Shown here: positions 52,192 to 62,324 of the stretch, piece by piece
Layout: each line of letters starts with the position of its first letter
How positions within the stretch are numbered: position 1 is the first letter of the stretch
NCBI RefSeq assembly: GCF_050947875.1
Contig: NC_134571.1
Span: 228,666,024 to 228,730,023 of the forward strand
From: Dermacentor variabilis
Taxonomy: Eukaryota > Arthropoda > Arachnida > Ixodida > Ixodidae
DNA length: 64,000 bases
Direction: 5' to 3'
The notes under the pieces: model-generated
What the model was told of the DNA's origin: nothing
Databases searched by the model: none
What the model saw: the letters and a program-made list of their open reading frames with translations, nothing else
Program-made: the position numbers and the translations under genes

Positions 52192-52614
52192 GGAAAGAAA
52201 GGCGTACAATTCTCGTGTGGTACTGCAGAAGCCGCCATCTTCTCTCGCCTCGTTACTCTTCTCTCCTCACTACCCACTCTCGCCCACTTCGACCCTGATG
52301 CCCCTACAGAATTGCGTACAGATGCCAGCGGTCATGGCGCAGGTGCCGTCTTGGCCCAGCGTCAGCGTGGCCAGGATCGAGTTATTGCTTATGCGAGCCG
52401 CCTCCTCACACCATCGGAGCGCAACTATTCCATTACGGAACGACAATGCCTTACTGTAGTCTGGGCGGTTGCGAAGGTCCGTCCTTACGTTTACGGTCGC
52501 CCTTTTTCCGTAGTCACTGACCATCATGCTCTCTGCTGCCTCTCATCGCTAAGAGATCCTACACGCCGGCTTGGTCGACGGGCGTTGACGTACCAGAATT
52601 TTGATATTCCGTAG
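52192..52614 (+). CDS. pol: Gypsy-C RNase H domain
   Basis: The frame resumes at [16 protein letters not shown] and shows [20 protein letters not shown] with the first catalytic Asp, [20 protein letters not shown] with the Glu, and [13 protein letters not shown] with the next Asp. It ends in [10 protein letters not shown] at TAG 52612. All expected acidic residues are present, but the part is cut off from RT by LINE-M. The open frame begins upstream in LINE-M sequence (52093), which is not part of the enzyme. Confidence 0.82.
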   Translation, partial: GKKGVQFSCGTAEAAIFSRLVTLLSSLPTLAHFDPDAPTELRTDASGHGAGAVLAQRQRGQDRVIAYASRLLTPSERNYSITERQCLTVVWAVAKVRPYVYGRPFSVVTDHHALCCLSSLRDPTRRLGRRALTYQNFDIP

Positions 52615-52699
52615 TCTACAAGTCTGGCCGCCTGCACCAAGACGCTTACAGCTAGTCACGTTACCCTGTTGACAACCCTGACTCCTCCAATATTACCAG

Positions 52700-53994
52700 G
52701 GCTGCTTGCGTATTCTCTGTGTCGCAACTGCTTCATTTCGCCGACCAGCAACGTCGTGACGCCTACATCAGCGCACTCATCGGCCGTTTTGAACACCCTC
52801 CGGCCGACGCGACACTACGCCTCTTCGTCCTCCGCGACGGTACTCTGTACCATCGCAACCTTCATCCGGAGGGCTCTGAGTTCCTACTTGTCATACCTAA
52901 ACACCTTCGCTCAACCGTTCCAGAAGAGCTTCCCGATGCACCAACGGCAGGACACCTCGGCGTATCTCGAACCTATGACCGTGTACGTCGCCGTTCTTTC
53001 TGACCGGGCCTTGCCCGTTCCCTACGACGTTACGTCGCCGCTTGTGAACTTTGCCAACGACGCAAGAAGCCTTCCCAGCTCCCCGCTGGTTACCTGCAAC
53101 CGCTCGACATTCCTGCCGAGCCCTTCCATCGTGTCGGCGTAGACCTTCTCGGCCCATTTCCGGAATCTACATCAGAAAACAAGTGGGTTGCAGTCGCGGC
53201 GGGCTACGCGACCCGCTACGCCGTAACGCTCTCTCTTCCGACCAGTTGCGCAACTGATGTTGCAGACTTCCTCCTGCATGATATCATTTTGATTCATGGT
53301 GCTCCGCGTCAATTGCTAACAGACCGTGGCCGCACATTCTTAGCCAAAGTCATTGACGACAACATGTGTGCCTGCTCAATACAGCATAAATTTACCACCT
53401 CCTACCACCCTCAAACGAAGGGCCTCACTGAGCGTTTGAACCGCACCCTTACAGACATGCTATCCAAATACGTTTCAGACGACCACCGTGACTGGGACCA
53501 GGCTCTACATCACCTTTGCGTACAACCCTTCCCGTCTCGACACTGCTGGCCTTTCTCCTTTTTACCTCTTGTATGGCCCTGAACCGACGCTACCACTGGA
53601 CACTGTGCTTCCGTCCACCACAGCATCAACTAGCGCTTATGCCCGTGATGCTATCGCCCACGCTGACCATGCTCGCCAACTTGCGCGCGCTCGTCTACAA
53701 GTCTCTCAAGGCAAACAAAAGCAACGCTACGACCTCCGTCAACGTGATGTCAATTTTGTGCCCGGCATCCTCGTGTTACTTTGGTCACCATCGCGTAAAG
53801 TTGGCCTTTGTGAAAAACTGCTTTCCTGCTACACGGGCCCATATCGCGTGCTTCGCCAAGTGACCGATGTCACCTACGATATCGATCTAGCCACACCCAC
53901 TACGTCCTCTGCTGTGACAACCGGTGACATTGTCCACGCGCCCGACTCAAACCCTACAACTCTTCACGCCCCTTGGATATTTAATAGCACGTGA
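52700..53994 (+). pseudogene. pol: Gypsy-C integrase, several frames
   Basis: The zinc-binding part is in the frame 52719-53003 (HLRSTVPEELPDAPTAGHLG), where Pro stands at the usual first His, and continues with CELCQRRKKPSQL after a stop. The core reads HRVGVDLLGPFPES near 53127-53168, QLLTDRGRTF near 53310 and KGLTERLNRTL near 53420, so all three acidic residues remain, in more than one frame. The C-terminal part (53488-53994) has FYLLYGPEPTLPLDTVLPS and LLSCYTGPYRVLRQVTDVTY. At least three shifts break it. Confidence 0.82.
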
Positions 53995-54016
53995 CGGCGC
54001 TTTTGCCGCCGGGGGA

Positions 54017-54610
54017 AGTATTGCGATATTGTCCCGTGGTGGTGACGTTCAAGAACGCAGTAGCAATACTGTGAAAGACAAAACTAACTTTTATTGGGTG
54101 AACCTGTGCCCACAAAAACAGGCTACACTTATAGCAAAACGATAGCGGCGAACACGTTCGGCGATCGTGGAAAATCTCATCAGCTGGTCAAGCACGTCTG
54201 CTTTTATACAGCAGTCGTCGAATGTTCCAGACTAATCGTTCAGACCCGCCTGCCTTCCACAATGTTCTACACCATTCGTGTCACGCGATGAAATCAGATA
54301 ACACAAGGTTCGGCGACAACAGACAGCCGGGTAGAAGCATCGATAACTTTCCAGAAACTTCGGACACCCGTAGGCGCGTCCCACGCTGTGCGATTACATT
54401 TGTTAGGCGGCGAAACGTGGTTGCCCGATAAAGATAAGTACACGTGTCAATATCATTGAGCGATGCTCAAGGGACGAGCCTCCGCGAGAACGATGGCAAA
54501 GTGGATCTGTGCCCTTGGCGCGAGTGAATGTCGGCCTGGCGCTCTAGCTCCAGTCCAGTGTGAATGGCCTGTAAATAGCCTCTTTCATCTGTGTCTTTCT
54601 ACGCGCAACA
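54017..54610 (+). mobile_element. 3' LTR of Gypsy-C, split by a solo LTR
   Basis: AGTATTGCGATAT (54017-54029) continues, after the solo LTR and a repeated ATAT, as CATTGAGCGATGCTCAAG and so on to AACA at 54610. The purine run GGGGGAA just before 54017 is the likely polypurine tract. ATATT (54611-54615) follows. Confidence 0.82.
54030..54449 (-). mobile_element. Solo LTR 1 of the Gypsy-B/D family
   Basis: Plus-strand sequence from TGTCCCGTGG to CACGTGTCA aligns with the Gypsy-D LTR (61907-62324) along its length, for example GCAGTAGCAATACTGTGAAA and TTGTTAGGCGG. No internal element sequence is present. ATAT at 54026-54029 and 54450-54453 is the target duplication. It arose by LTR-LTR recombination after insertion, the usual route. 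Confidence 0.9.
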
Positions 54611-54615
54611 ATATT

Positions 54616-55880
54616 TTCTGCAGCTGCACACTTTCTATGGTTCTGAAGACGCAAGAGATGTGGTGGAAGAAACTTTTCAATCAACGGGATGAAATGGCAT
54701 CTGAAGGGGTTAAGACGTATGGAAGCATACTTGTTTCCTGTTCTCACAAACATCTTCAATAGTTCCCTAAAGTCTAGCACCTTTTCTAGCACTCGGAATG
54801 TAGCATGGACATTGCCCATGCACAAATTAGGTGCTAGATGTGCAGTTACTAACTGCCGACCTATATCTATCCTCTGCAGTGCATCAAAAGTGCTTGAATC
54901 GATATTGGATTCCTTGTTTCTGTTAGTGCTAAGACCATTTTAATAAATGAACAGCATGACTTTGTGTGCCGACAACTTAAAACTATTTGAAACTGTCAGC
55001 AGTGTTCAGCACTGCATCGGCTTCCAAAAAGGCATTTTTTCACTCTCAAACTGGTGCAGAAACAATAAGTACTCTGAAATGCTTCCAATACTATGACATT
55101 AAGTTATATGCGGAAAACGCACTATGTGAAATTTTGATACACCCTACGTGATGCTCCACTCCTTATGGTCGATGAAATGAGAGATCTTGGTGTGTACTTC
55201 GACAAAATTTTAAGCTTCTCTTCACACAGATAATTACACAACATGCCCTTCACGCTCTTGGAATTTCATGCCGTATATTGCATGATTTTCACTCACCTAT
55301 TGTGTTTCTGAAATTCTGCTGTGCGCCGCCAACTACTAGAGTATGCCTCTGTAGGAGGGGGTGCAACGAGCAAATCTAATTCTGACCTCATTGAAAGCAT
55401 CCAGAATAAATTGATATCTATCTTAAAGCACCACTTTTGCCATTCTGGCGACCACAGTTGAGCCTTCTCAAATATACTTCAACTCGCACCTCTAGATTAA
55501 AGACTTAATTAATCACACCTTTTGTTCCTGTATAAGGGGGTTTATGACATTAAACATTCCCTAAAGCTTCTTGATAATATGCATTTGTTCGTGCCGCAAC
55601 AGTATGCGAAGTAACATTCCACATTCGTTGCCTGGCATTGTTGCAAGAATGTGCTGTATAAGACTCGACTCCAAAACATACTACAGAGTTCATTTTCTAT
55701 GTTTTCTGTATACGTACATAATCACGTAGGATTAACTCCCCTTTACTTTTCCTCGTTTCTTTTTTTCCTTATTTGTTTCTCTATCTTGCATTTTTTTGTC
55801 TACCACTTTCATGTTTTCTGTACATTTTGTCTCGCATAGTGCTCGTTAAGTGCACCAGTACAAAGGCTCTCCAGCTGTTC
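54616..55880 (+). pseudogene. LINE-K, right piece (RT and C-terminus)
   Basis: The plus strand gives FPVLTNIFNSSLKSSTFSST and TNCRPISILCSASKVLESIL (54720-54905), then decayed palm with later DEMRDLGVYFDKILSFSSH near 55165, NSDLIESIQNKLISIL-like sequence near 55400 and a Phe-rich tail (55651-55839). It is CR1-like and starts right after the Gypsy-C target duplicate, consistent with Gypsy-C having inserted in or beside this LINE. The ADD box is not recognisable. Confidence 0.7.
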
Positions 55881-56140
55881 CTGGGCACTACAATACACAT
55901 TTGAAGGAGTGATTATTATTGTAGTATAAAACCGTGCTTTTTAAGTATGTACTAGTATACTATTTCAGTGCAGTAGCATTTGTGCAATTAAAAAAGGGCA
56001 TGAATTAACAAAGTGCAATAATAATATGCTATGTGCCTGATCATATGCATTATGTTATTAATTTCTTCTGAGTTTTAATAATGGCTGGCTACTGTATCCA
56101 CTGTTGTGCAATAAAATAATATGCCACAGCAATTAATGCG

Positions 56141-56280
56141 TAAAAAAAGAGAAGTGAGGCGTGTAGACAGGACACAAGAGTAGAAAAGTAGACAACACGA
56201 ACGCCGTTCGGCGTTCGTGTTGTCCACTTCTCTACTCTTGTGTCCTGTCTGCACGCCTCACTTCTCTTTTTTTTTTGCAT
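56141..56280. mobile_element. Hairpin insertion 4, nearly perfect palindrome
   Basis: The arm from about 56141 (GCGTAAAAAAAGAGAAGTGA) to CGAACGCCG pairs with CGGCGTTCGTG to about 56278, some 67 bp per arm with few mismatches and a loop of only about 2 bp. Arms contain GACAGGACACAAGAG, matching the word style of the other hairpins. It lacks the AGTTGGT head. TAATG on both sides may be part of the target. Confidence 0.7.
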
Positions 56281-56928
56281 AATGAATCCTTACCAACTAG
56301 GTCAGCTTTCTGTCGTTCTAAAATTAATGCGTGCCTCGCCGAACAAATTGAATATATCTTTCTCAGTCAAAACATCATAGCAAGCTGAAAACAATAAACT
56401 GCAATTCTTTTGTGTACTGACAAAGTGTATAAATTGTGAAAATAACCTATTTATATATTTCTTATACTACGCAAATGAGCTCCTCCCATACATTCGAATA
56501 AGCGCTTCAATAGTACGACTTGGCGAAGGGCAACGAAAGACCCCTATTAAAGCCCTCCGCGTATCAAGCTTGTATTATCTGAGAGTATGTCAATTCGTTA
56601 ATGTAAAGAAAGAAAAACTTGACATGTGGAAACCAGTTACAATAGAACATGGCCCTTACACTGTGAAAATGTTTTGTAGCAATACACTCGATGTGAAGGT
56701 CTCCGGATGCAGTGTCGATACATCAAAACAACCTAGAATAATATAGGTGCTCCATGGGCTAGATTTGACAGAATCAAGAATCGGTGGGAGACAAGCTACG
56801 AATGACATAAATTTTAGCTATTCTAGATTTTTTTGCGAGTGCCACAGGTGTTTGAATTCTTTTTTTGCTGATTTTCTCAGAACCCACTTTTTCAAGTTTC
56901 TTTCTTGCACCAACGAGCATAATTATAT
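56281..56928. other. No recognised features
   Basis: AT-rich sequence with scattered stops; it may contain decayed LINE remnants. A 111-codon plus frame at 56747-57082 runs into the solo LTR and is chance. Confidence 0.3.
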
Positions 56929-57282
56929 TGACACGGATGCTTTATCTGCATGTGGTTGCCGTATTTCAGGCGCTAAAAATGTTAACCGTTATCGCTCGGT
57001 GCAGGATGTGCCTGAACACATCGGAAGTTTCGCGAATGTTATCGATGCTTCTGTCTGTTGTCGACGAACCATGTTAATCTGATTACATACGCGACACGAA
57101 TTGTGTTGTAATTCCTGGAAGGCGCGCGGGCACCAGTGAATAGGCTGTAACTTTCGACGACTGACGTATGCAAACCGACGCGCTTGACCCGCAGATGAGA
57201 TTTTCTACGATTGCCGACATTGCTCGCCGCTATCGTTGCGATTGAGCCGGCACTATTTATTTACCGTCACTACTACGTGGCA
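56929..57282 (+). mobile_element. Solo LTR 2 of the Gypsy-B family, diverged
   Basis: TGACACG at the start and CTACTACGTGGCA at the end match the Gypsy-B LTR edges, and the inside shares GGAAGTTTCGCGAATGTTATCGATGCT-type sequence, GACGCGCTTGACCCG and TCGCCGCTA. At 354 bp it has lost about 60 bp and the TATAAAA box. ATAT flanks both sides (56925-56928 and 57283-57286). Confidence 0.85.
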
Positions 57283-57889
57283 ATATTTCCAACACAGATT
57301 TTTTCAGTTATACATTGCACGCCTAATTCTTACATAGTTGGCTGTGCGATGAGCTACCAAAAAATGAAATGGTACAACCGTTTTTAATATGATATGGCAT
57401 CGTCGTGCAGGTGTTTGCAAAGCGATCTTGCAGGCAGACGACGTGCTAGTGCTGATGTCGATATTTTGTGCACTATTTTTACTTCAAAAATAAAAACAAA
57501 CTGTTACGGCAGGCGTATATTCATTATTCAAACGTGTTTTTTATATCTAAAAGCGCATGCAGATCACTAACTTATTGTTTCAAGCTTAGTTTACAGCAGG
57601 CTATTTTAGTCCGGGCTTTGACGGATGAAGACAAAATAGTCCAGCAACAGTGCGCCGCAGCCGAGGAGCGAGCTTCGGCGCGCGTCAGTGGTTGCGTGTG
57701 GTTGCGTCCAGTGGTTGCGTGCCCTTTTCCTCTGACCAATGCGAAGCCAAGTGTTCGCTTCTCGGCGCGCGCCGAAGCTTGCCGACGCGTGCAAGTGGTT
57801 GGGGCATTAGAACGCGGCGCGCGTTTTGAAGCGCGCCGCCTTGCGTGCGCTTACTTCCGCAAGTGAGGACGCACCTTAACACGCCAGAG
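57283..57889. other. Stretch with a GC- and CpG-rich block
   Basis: The block 57640-57860 has many GCGCGC words, a tandem GTGGTTGCGTCC-like repeat near 57687-57718, and an inverted relation between GGCGCGC and GCGCGCC groups. Its composition recalls 40.6-41.3 kb. Frames on both strands are chance products of the GC content. A promoter role is possible but unsupported. Confidence 0.35.
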
Positions 57890-58160
57890 TCGACAGGTTC
57901 TACAATAGTGCTGCTGGGTACAAAGGACCACCAAGCTGTATTGCGCAATATGAATTTATGGAACGTGAGAGCTGCCAACGCTGATACACGGCGTATCTAC
58001 AGCAATCGAAAAGCATGTGTCAGTGATATGTTCCTGGCTCTAGATTCCTTCTTTGATGTGTTTGAGACGCAAGCTGAATTCATGAATGTGGAAGAGCTAT
58101 GGAAAATATTTAGGAACAAGTTGCTCGAGATGTGTGAAAGATATGTACTATCGTGAGAAA
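57890..58160 (+). pseudogene. LINE-N fragment, endonuclease end and linker
   Basis: The frame gives TKDHQAVLRNMNLWNVRAAN, with a D-H pair like the terminal SDH motif of LINE endonucleases, then ALDSFFDVFETQAEFMNVEE and LWKIFRNKLLEMCERYVLS, the linker style seen in LINE-C and LINE-H. RT does not follow. Both ends are abrupt. Confidence 0.5.
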
Positions 58161-58489
58161 TATGAGCGAGAAGACGCGAACGCGTGTCAAAGAGCCTCGA
58201 AACCGTTTTAGAGCGATACGCGGATGGCGCCGTCGAAAACACAGGAGAAAGTGAGACGCTCTTCCGCTGCTGTTGGCACTCCCACCGCGCCTGCGTTTGT
58301 AACAAAAAAAAAAGCACGGCAGCTTACGGCATTTCACTGGCCACCGATAGCCGACGAGACGGTTACGTGCACAGTAAGTTAGAATGAGTCATTTGTTTTC
58401 AGTCATTCTCATTTTTTTATTTTTTTTAGAGCGGAGCTCTTAGGCACCCGTTCCTGCGTTTAACGTAATCTACTTCAGATTTCCAGAAG
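58161..58489. other. No recognised features
   Basis: Mixed sequence with A- and T-runs (58303-58312, 58410-58430). No motif seen. Confidence 0.3.
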
Positions 58490-58937
58490 AATAAGAATGG
58501 GGGCTGGTGTGTGTTTGGCAGGTATTATCAGATCATGAACGGCAGGTTGCATGATCCATCAAAAGAAAAGTGTATAACAGCTGTGTCTGACCAGTACGGG
58601 GCAGAAACCTGGAGGCTTGCGAAAAGGGTTCTACTTAAATTGAGGACGACGCAACTAGCTATGGAAAGAAGAATGATGGGTGTAACGTTAAGGGGGAAGA
58701 AGAGAGCAGATTGGGTGAGGGGACAAACGCTAGTTAATGGCATCTTAGTTGAAATCAAGAAAAAGGAATGGGGGGGGGGGGGCATGGGCAGGGCATGTAA
58801 TGAAGAGGAAAGATAACCGATGGTAATTAAGGGTTACGGACTGGATTTCAAGAGAAGGGAAGCGTAGCAGGGGGCGGCAGAAAGTTAGGTGGGCGGATGA
58901 GATTAAGAAGTTTGCAGGGACTACATGGCCACAATTA
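58490..58937 (+). pseudogene. RTE-like LINE, C-terminal fragment 1
   Basis: The frame 58511-58816 reads QIMNGRLHDPSKEKCITA, DQYGAETWRLAKRVLLKLRT, MERRMMGVTLRGKKRADWVR and LVEIKKKEWGGG, ending in a G13 run near 58770. It is followed out of frame by GRQKVRWADEIKKF-like sequence to WPQL. It matches fragment 2 at 62.9-63.2 kb closely. These are post-palm residues of RTE/CR1-type RTs; the palm itself is missing. Confidence 0.75.
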
Positions 58938-59033
58938 AATCAAAATAAATTATGGGGTTTTACGTGCCAAAACCACTTTCTCATTATGAGGCACGCCGTA
59001 GCGGTGAACTCGGGAAATTTCGACCACCTGACA
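58938..59033 (+). repeat. Short dispersed repeat at the Gypsy-D break
   Basis: The stretch with GGGGTTTTACGTGCCAAAAC and TTATGAGGCACGCCGTAG resembles a repeat I recall as very abundant in hard-tick genomes; that memory could not be checked. It lies exactly between the RTE fragment and the truncated Gypsy-D RT. Confidence 0.5.
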
Positions 59034-59817
59034 ATACACGTCTGCCGCTTCAATCGTGCTAACACCGTGCCCATGGCGCGCTGAAACGTTGCAGGCGCCG
59101 AGCGCAGTCCGAATGGCATGACTTTGACCTCGTAGAGGCCGCATAGCGTGATGAAGGTGGTCTTTTCGCGATCTCTCTCGTCGACTTGTATTTGCCAGTA
59201 GCGAGACTTGAAGTCCATCAACGAGAAGTATTTAGCGTTGCAGAGCCGATCCTATGCATCGTCTATCCGTGGAGGGAGGTACACGTCCTTCTTCGTGATC
59301 TTGTTCAGTCGACGATAATCGACACAGAAGCGAAGGGTTCCGTCCTCTTTCTTCACCAGGACTACAGGAGATGCTCACGGGCTTTTACACGGCTGTATGA
59401 TGTCGTTGCGCAGCATTTCGTCGACTTGTTGCCTAATAGCTTCACATTCTCGCGTCAAAACTCGTAAGGGCTCTGGCGGAGTGGTCGAGCGCACTATTCG
59501 GTTATTATGCGATGCTTTGCAACTGGTGCTTGTCGTATCCTCAATGACGTCGAAAAGCAGTCTTTGTATCGTCGAAGAAGACTGCTGATCTGTTGCTGCT
59601 TACTCATAGGAATACATAGATTTACGCCGAAGTCTGGTTCGGGGTCTACGCTCATCGGGGTAGATGCAGCAGAATCCGAGAGGACAAAGGCATTGCTGGT
59701 TTCCACAATTTCCTCGATGTACGCGATTGTCGTGCCCTTGTTGATGTCCTTGAACTCTTGGCTAAAGTTGGTTAGCATAACTTCCGCTTTAGTCGAACGA
59801 TCCCTCTTGCGACGCAA
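59034..59817 (-). pseudogene. pol: Gypsy-D connector and reverse transcriptase, truncated
   Basis: The frame 59494-59817 holds the connector (DINKGTTIAYIEEIVETSNA). RT follows in broken frames: DEMLRNDIIQPCKSP-like sequence near 59410, [17 protein letters not shown] near 59310, and the frame to 58940 with MDFKSRYWQIQVDERDREKT, GLYEVKVMPFGLR and APATFQRAMGTVL. The frame leaves the element at TCIV. The catalytic YLDD residues are absent. Confidence 0.8.
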
Positions 59818-59993
59818 ATTTCACGATCGAGCAGTAGATGTTGGTCGCCCTTGATGACGCCTTCTACGACAGCCGGTGTTTCGGTGCCGACGGAAATAAT
59901 AACGCTGGAGCGCGGCGCTATGCTCACTTGATTATTTAGCACACTCAAGGCGTGGTGACTTCGAGAGCTCCCCAGCGGTATCGCTTCATCTTC

Positions 59994-60404
59994 TTACAGC
60001 GATATCGATTTTGACTTAAGGTCTTTGACTGCGCCGTGTTGGTTCAGGAAGTCCATGCCGAGAATGACGTCTCGTGAACACTGTTGGAGGATTACGAAGG
60101 TGGCAGGGTAAGTTCGGTCATGAACGGTAATTCTTGCCGTGCAGATTCCAGTCGGCGTAATGAGGTGTCCTCTAGTGGCTTGAATTTGAGGGCCTTCCCA
60201 TGCAGTTTCAACTTTCTTCAACTGGGCGGCGATGTGTCCACTCATTACGGAGTAATCGGCCCCTGTGTCCACTAAGGTGGTAACTGCGTGGTCGTCGCGA
60301 AGCACGTCGAGGTCGGTGGTTCTTTGTCTGGCGTAGCAGTTATGTCTTGGCGTCTGATCACGGCTGCGTCGTGTTGAACAGAAGCTGGAGCGTCGCGTCG
60401 TCAA
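59994..60404 (-). CDS. pol: Gypsy-D protease, intact active site
   Basis: The 136-residue frame has TTLVDTGADYSVMSGHIAAQ, the retropepsin D-T-G active site, and later HLITPTGICTARITVHDRTY and RDVILGMDFLNQHGAV, the conserved C-terminal motif. It would cleave gag-pol in the particle. It ends at a stop just after SISL (59994). Gypsy-B lacks about 150 bp of this same region. Confidence 0.85.
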   Translation of the reverse strand: MTTRRSSFCSTRRSRDQTPRHNCYARQRTTDLDVLRDDHAVTTLVDTGADYSVMSGHIAAQLKKVETAWEGPQIQATRGHLITPTGICTARITVHDRTYPATFVILQQCSRDVILGMDFLNQHGAVKDLKSKSISL

Positions 60405-60473
60405 GTCGTGTTTCGTCGGTGTAGTCTTGGCTTCCTGACATCGTCGGGACGTCGACGTGTCGTTATCATGTCG

Positions 60474-60830
60474 TCAAAATGGTCTCTTCGTCGTCTTCGT
60501 CGGCGGTGGAGGATCTTCGTCAGTTCGACGAACAGCAACCGCACCTCCATCGGTTTCCGCTTTTAGTTTTCCGCATATGGGCTCGCAGAGCAGCCCCGGG
60601 CTACTCTGCGAACGGGTCGGTCGGGACGAACGGCATGGTCGTTGAGGGCTCCACTGAGTGGCGGCGAGGTAGTCGGCGATATCGCGAGGTCGTTGGCCAA
60701 TCTGTGGTCGCGGCGCGTTAATGGCGAACCTTCGGAGTCCCACATCCCGGTATGGGCAACGGGAGTTGATGTGCCCGGCTTCTCCGCAGTGATAGCAAAG
60801 CGGACATTGGTCGGGGCGCGCAAAACATCA
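60474..60830 (-). pseudogene. gag: Gypsy-D nucleocapsid with intact CCHC knuckle
   Basis: In the frame ending at 60474, minus-strand 60820-60760 gives CYHCGEAGHINSRCPYR, a canonical CX2CX4HX4C zinc knuckle. The tail is Arg/Ser/Pro-rich, and the frame ends in PPPPTKTTKRPF at TGA 60474-60476. A frame change near 60828 separates it from the capsid frame. Confidence 0.75.
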
Positions 60831-61721
60831 GTCTTCCTTGGAACGCCGCGTGAGGTGACGGGTTGGCATGCTGGCTGGGGGGGAGGGAGGTGGACGACGG
60901 AATTGTGTCCCTGCCAGTGAGCGCGGAGGGGGAACGTGACGGCGGGCTACAGCGGCGTATGTCATCGCTTGCGGCTGAAGCGATTCAGTGTCAACTCCGA
61001 GTTGTTGTTGGATCTCCTCACGTAGGGCGTCGGCAATCGAAGCCATTGAGGCTGTGATGATGGGAACAGCTTCTGTAGCTCCTCCCACACGACCGCTCGG
61101 ATAGTCTCGCGCAGTGGTCGGTGGCCAGTGACTGAACTCCGGCGTAGGTTGTCGAGTTCGTGGGGCGGTCGCATTCGACCACCGCACGACCGCCGGTCGG
61201 TTCCGCATATCCAGTGTCTTCTCGAGACTAGTGGTCTCGCGAAGAAATTCGTCGACAGTCTTCGGTGGGCTTTGTACCATTCCGGCGGAAAGTTCCTCCT
61301 TTACACGACGCATCAGTAGGCGGACTTTCTTCTCCTCGGACATTTCCGGGTCGGTGTGGCGTAATAGGCGGCTCATCTCTTCTGTAAAGATCGCAGTGGT
61401 CTCATTAGGCAGCTGCACTCGGGTTTCTAGTAGTGCTTGGGCTCGTTCTCGGTGTACGACGCTGGTGAATGTCTGCAGGAAGCCACTTCGGAACAAGTGC
61501 GATGTCATTAAGGCGACTTCTCTGTTCTCGAACCATGTTCTGGCGGCGTCTTCCAATGCGAAAAAGACATGTCGAAGTTTGTCGTCGCTGTTCCAGCTAT
61601 TAAAAGCAGCGACCCTCTCGAATGTGTCAAGCCAGGTTTCCAGGTCCTCGAATGTTGAACCGTGGAACGTCGGAAGCTCCCTGGGCTATTGCAGCACGAT
61701 AGAGGACACTGAGGTTGCCAT
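60828..61721 (-). pseudogene. gag: Gypsy-D gag capsid, early nonsense codon
   Basis: The start is ATG at 61721-61719. Codon 12 is TAG (61686-61688). The frame then stays open from there to 60828 with GSTFEDLETWLDTFERVAAF, ALEDAARTWFENREV, TAIFTEEMSRLLRHTDPEM and VRLLMRRVKEELSAGMV, and a Pro-rich end (AVARRHVPPPRS). A Met at 61556 inside the domain gives the longest Met-started frame (242 residues). It is close to Gypsy-B gag. Confidence 0.85.
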
Positions 61722-61892
61722 TGGGGTTCACTGGGCGACGATCTTCCTGGTCGTCTCAGGCAAAAGTCCGTGCTCAGGGGGCAGTCCTTGCAGCCTGCGG
61801 CTACCTCGCTGGTTCTTGGCGACATTGGTGTTGTCTTCCGCGTGCGGGCTTAGGTCCCAGCTTTGTTGTAGCGTCCGGTACATAAACTGAAA

Positions 61893-61904
61893 GCACCTCC
61901 ACCA
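61893..61904 (-). promoter_or_regulatory. Primer binding site of Gypsy-D
   Basis: The minus strand reads TGGTGGAGGTGC two bases inside the LTR edge, identical over 12 bases to the site in Gypsy-B. Confidence 0.65.
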
Positions 61905-61906
61905 AA

Positions 61907-62324
61907 TGTCACGTGGTGGTGATGTTGAAGAACACAGTAGCAATACTGTGAAAGACAAAACTAACTTTTATTGGGCGTACCTGTGCCCACAAGAACAGGC
62001 TACACTTATAGCACAACGATAGCGGCGAACACGGTCGGCAATTGTCGAAAATTTGATGAGCGGTTCAAAGGCATCGGCTTTTATAGATCAGTCGTAGAAT
62101 GTTCCAGAGTAATCGCTGGGACCAGCGTGCATTCCACAAAGTTCTACATTATTCGCGTCGCGCCCACATGCAATCAGATTACACAAGGTTCGGTCACAGA
62201 CAGCGGATGGAACCATCGATAACATTCCAGAAACTTCAGATACATGCAGGCGCGTCCTGCGATGTGCGATAACATTTGTTAGGCGGTGAAACGTGTCGCC
62301 CAATAAAGACAAGTACACGTGTCA
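61907..62324 (-). mobile_element. 5' LTR of Gypsy-D
   Basis: Plus-strand TGTCACGTGG to CACGTGTCA, 418 bp, aligned with the Gypsy-B LTRs and solo LTR 1. CTTTTATAG near 62075 is the TATA position, and TTTTATTGGG near 61968 holds the minus-strand AATAAA. Confidence 0.88.

Larger units (their letters stand above)
44344..54610 (+). mobile_element. Gypsy-C, Ty3/Gypsy element with nested insertions
   Basis: The outer edges are short LTRs (44344-44510 and 54017-54610, the latter split), flanked by ATATT at 44339-44343 and 54611-54615. Order is gag, zinc knuckle, protease, RT, RNase H, integrase. LINE-M (47466-52190) sits inside pol and a solo LTR of the Gypsy-B family (54030-54449) sits inside the 3' LTR. 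Without these the element would be about 5.1 kb. Frames are broken but the RT box and the three integrase acidic residues remain. Confidence 0.9.
59034..62324 (-). mobile_element. Gypsy-D, same family as Gypsy-B, truncated in RT
   Basis: On the minus strand: LTR (61907-62324), primer site, gag with an intact zinc knuckle, protease with intact D-T-G-A-D, connector and RT up to TCIV, where it ends at 59033 just before the YLDD box. The rest of pol and the 3' LTR are missing. The flank beyond the LTR is ATAT, as in the other insertions of this family. Several stops and shifts are present. Confidence 0.9.

Noticed and set aside
43946..54616. LINE-K pieces as one split copy with certainty
   Set aside because: The left and right pieces are of the right type and order, but about 400 bp of unexplained sequence lies between the left piece and Gypsy-C, so a single copy is only inferred.
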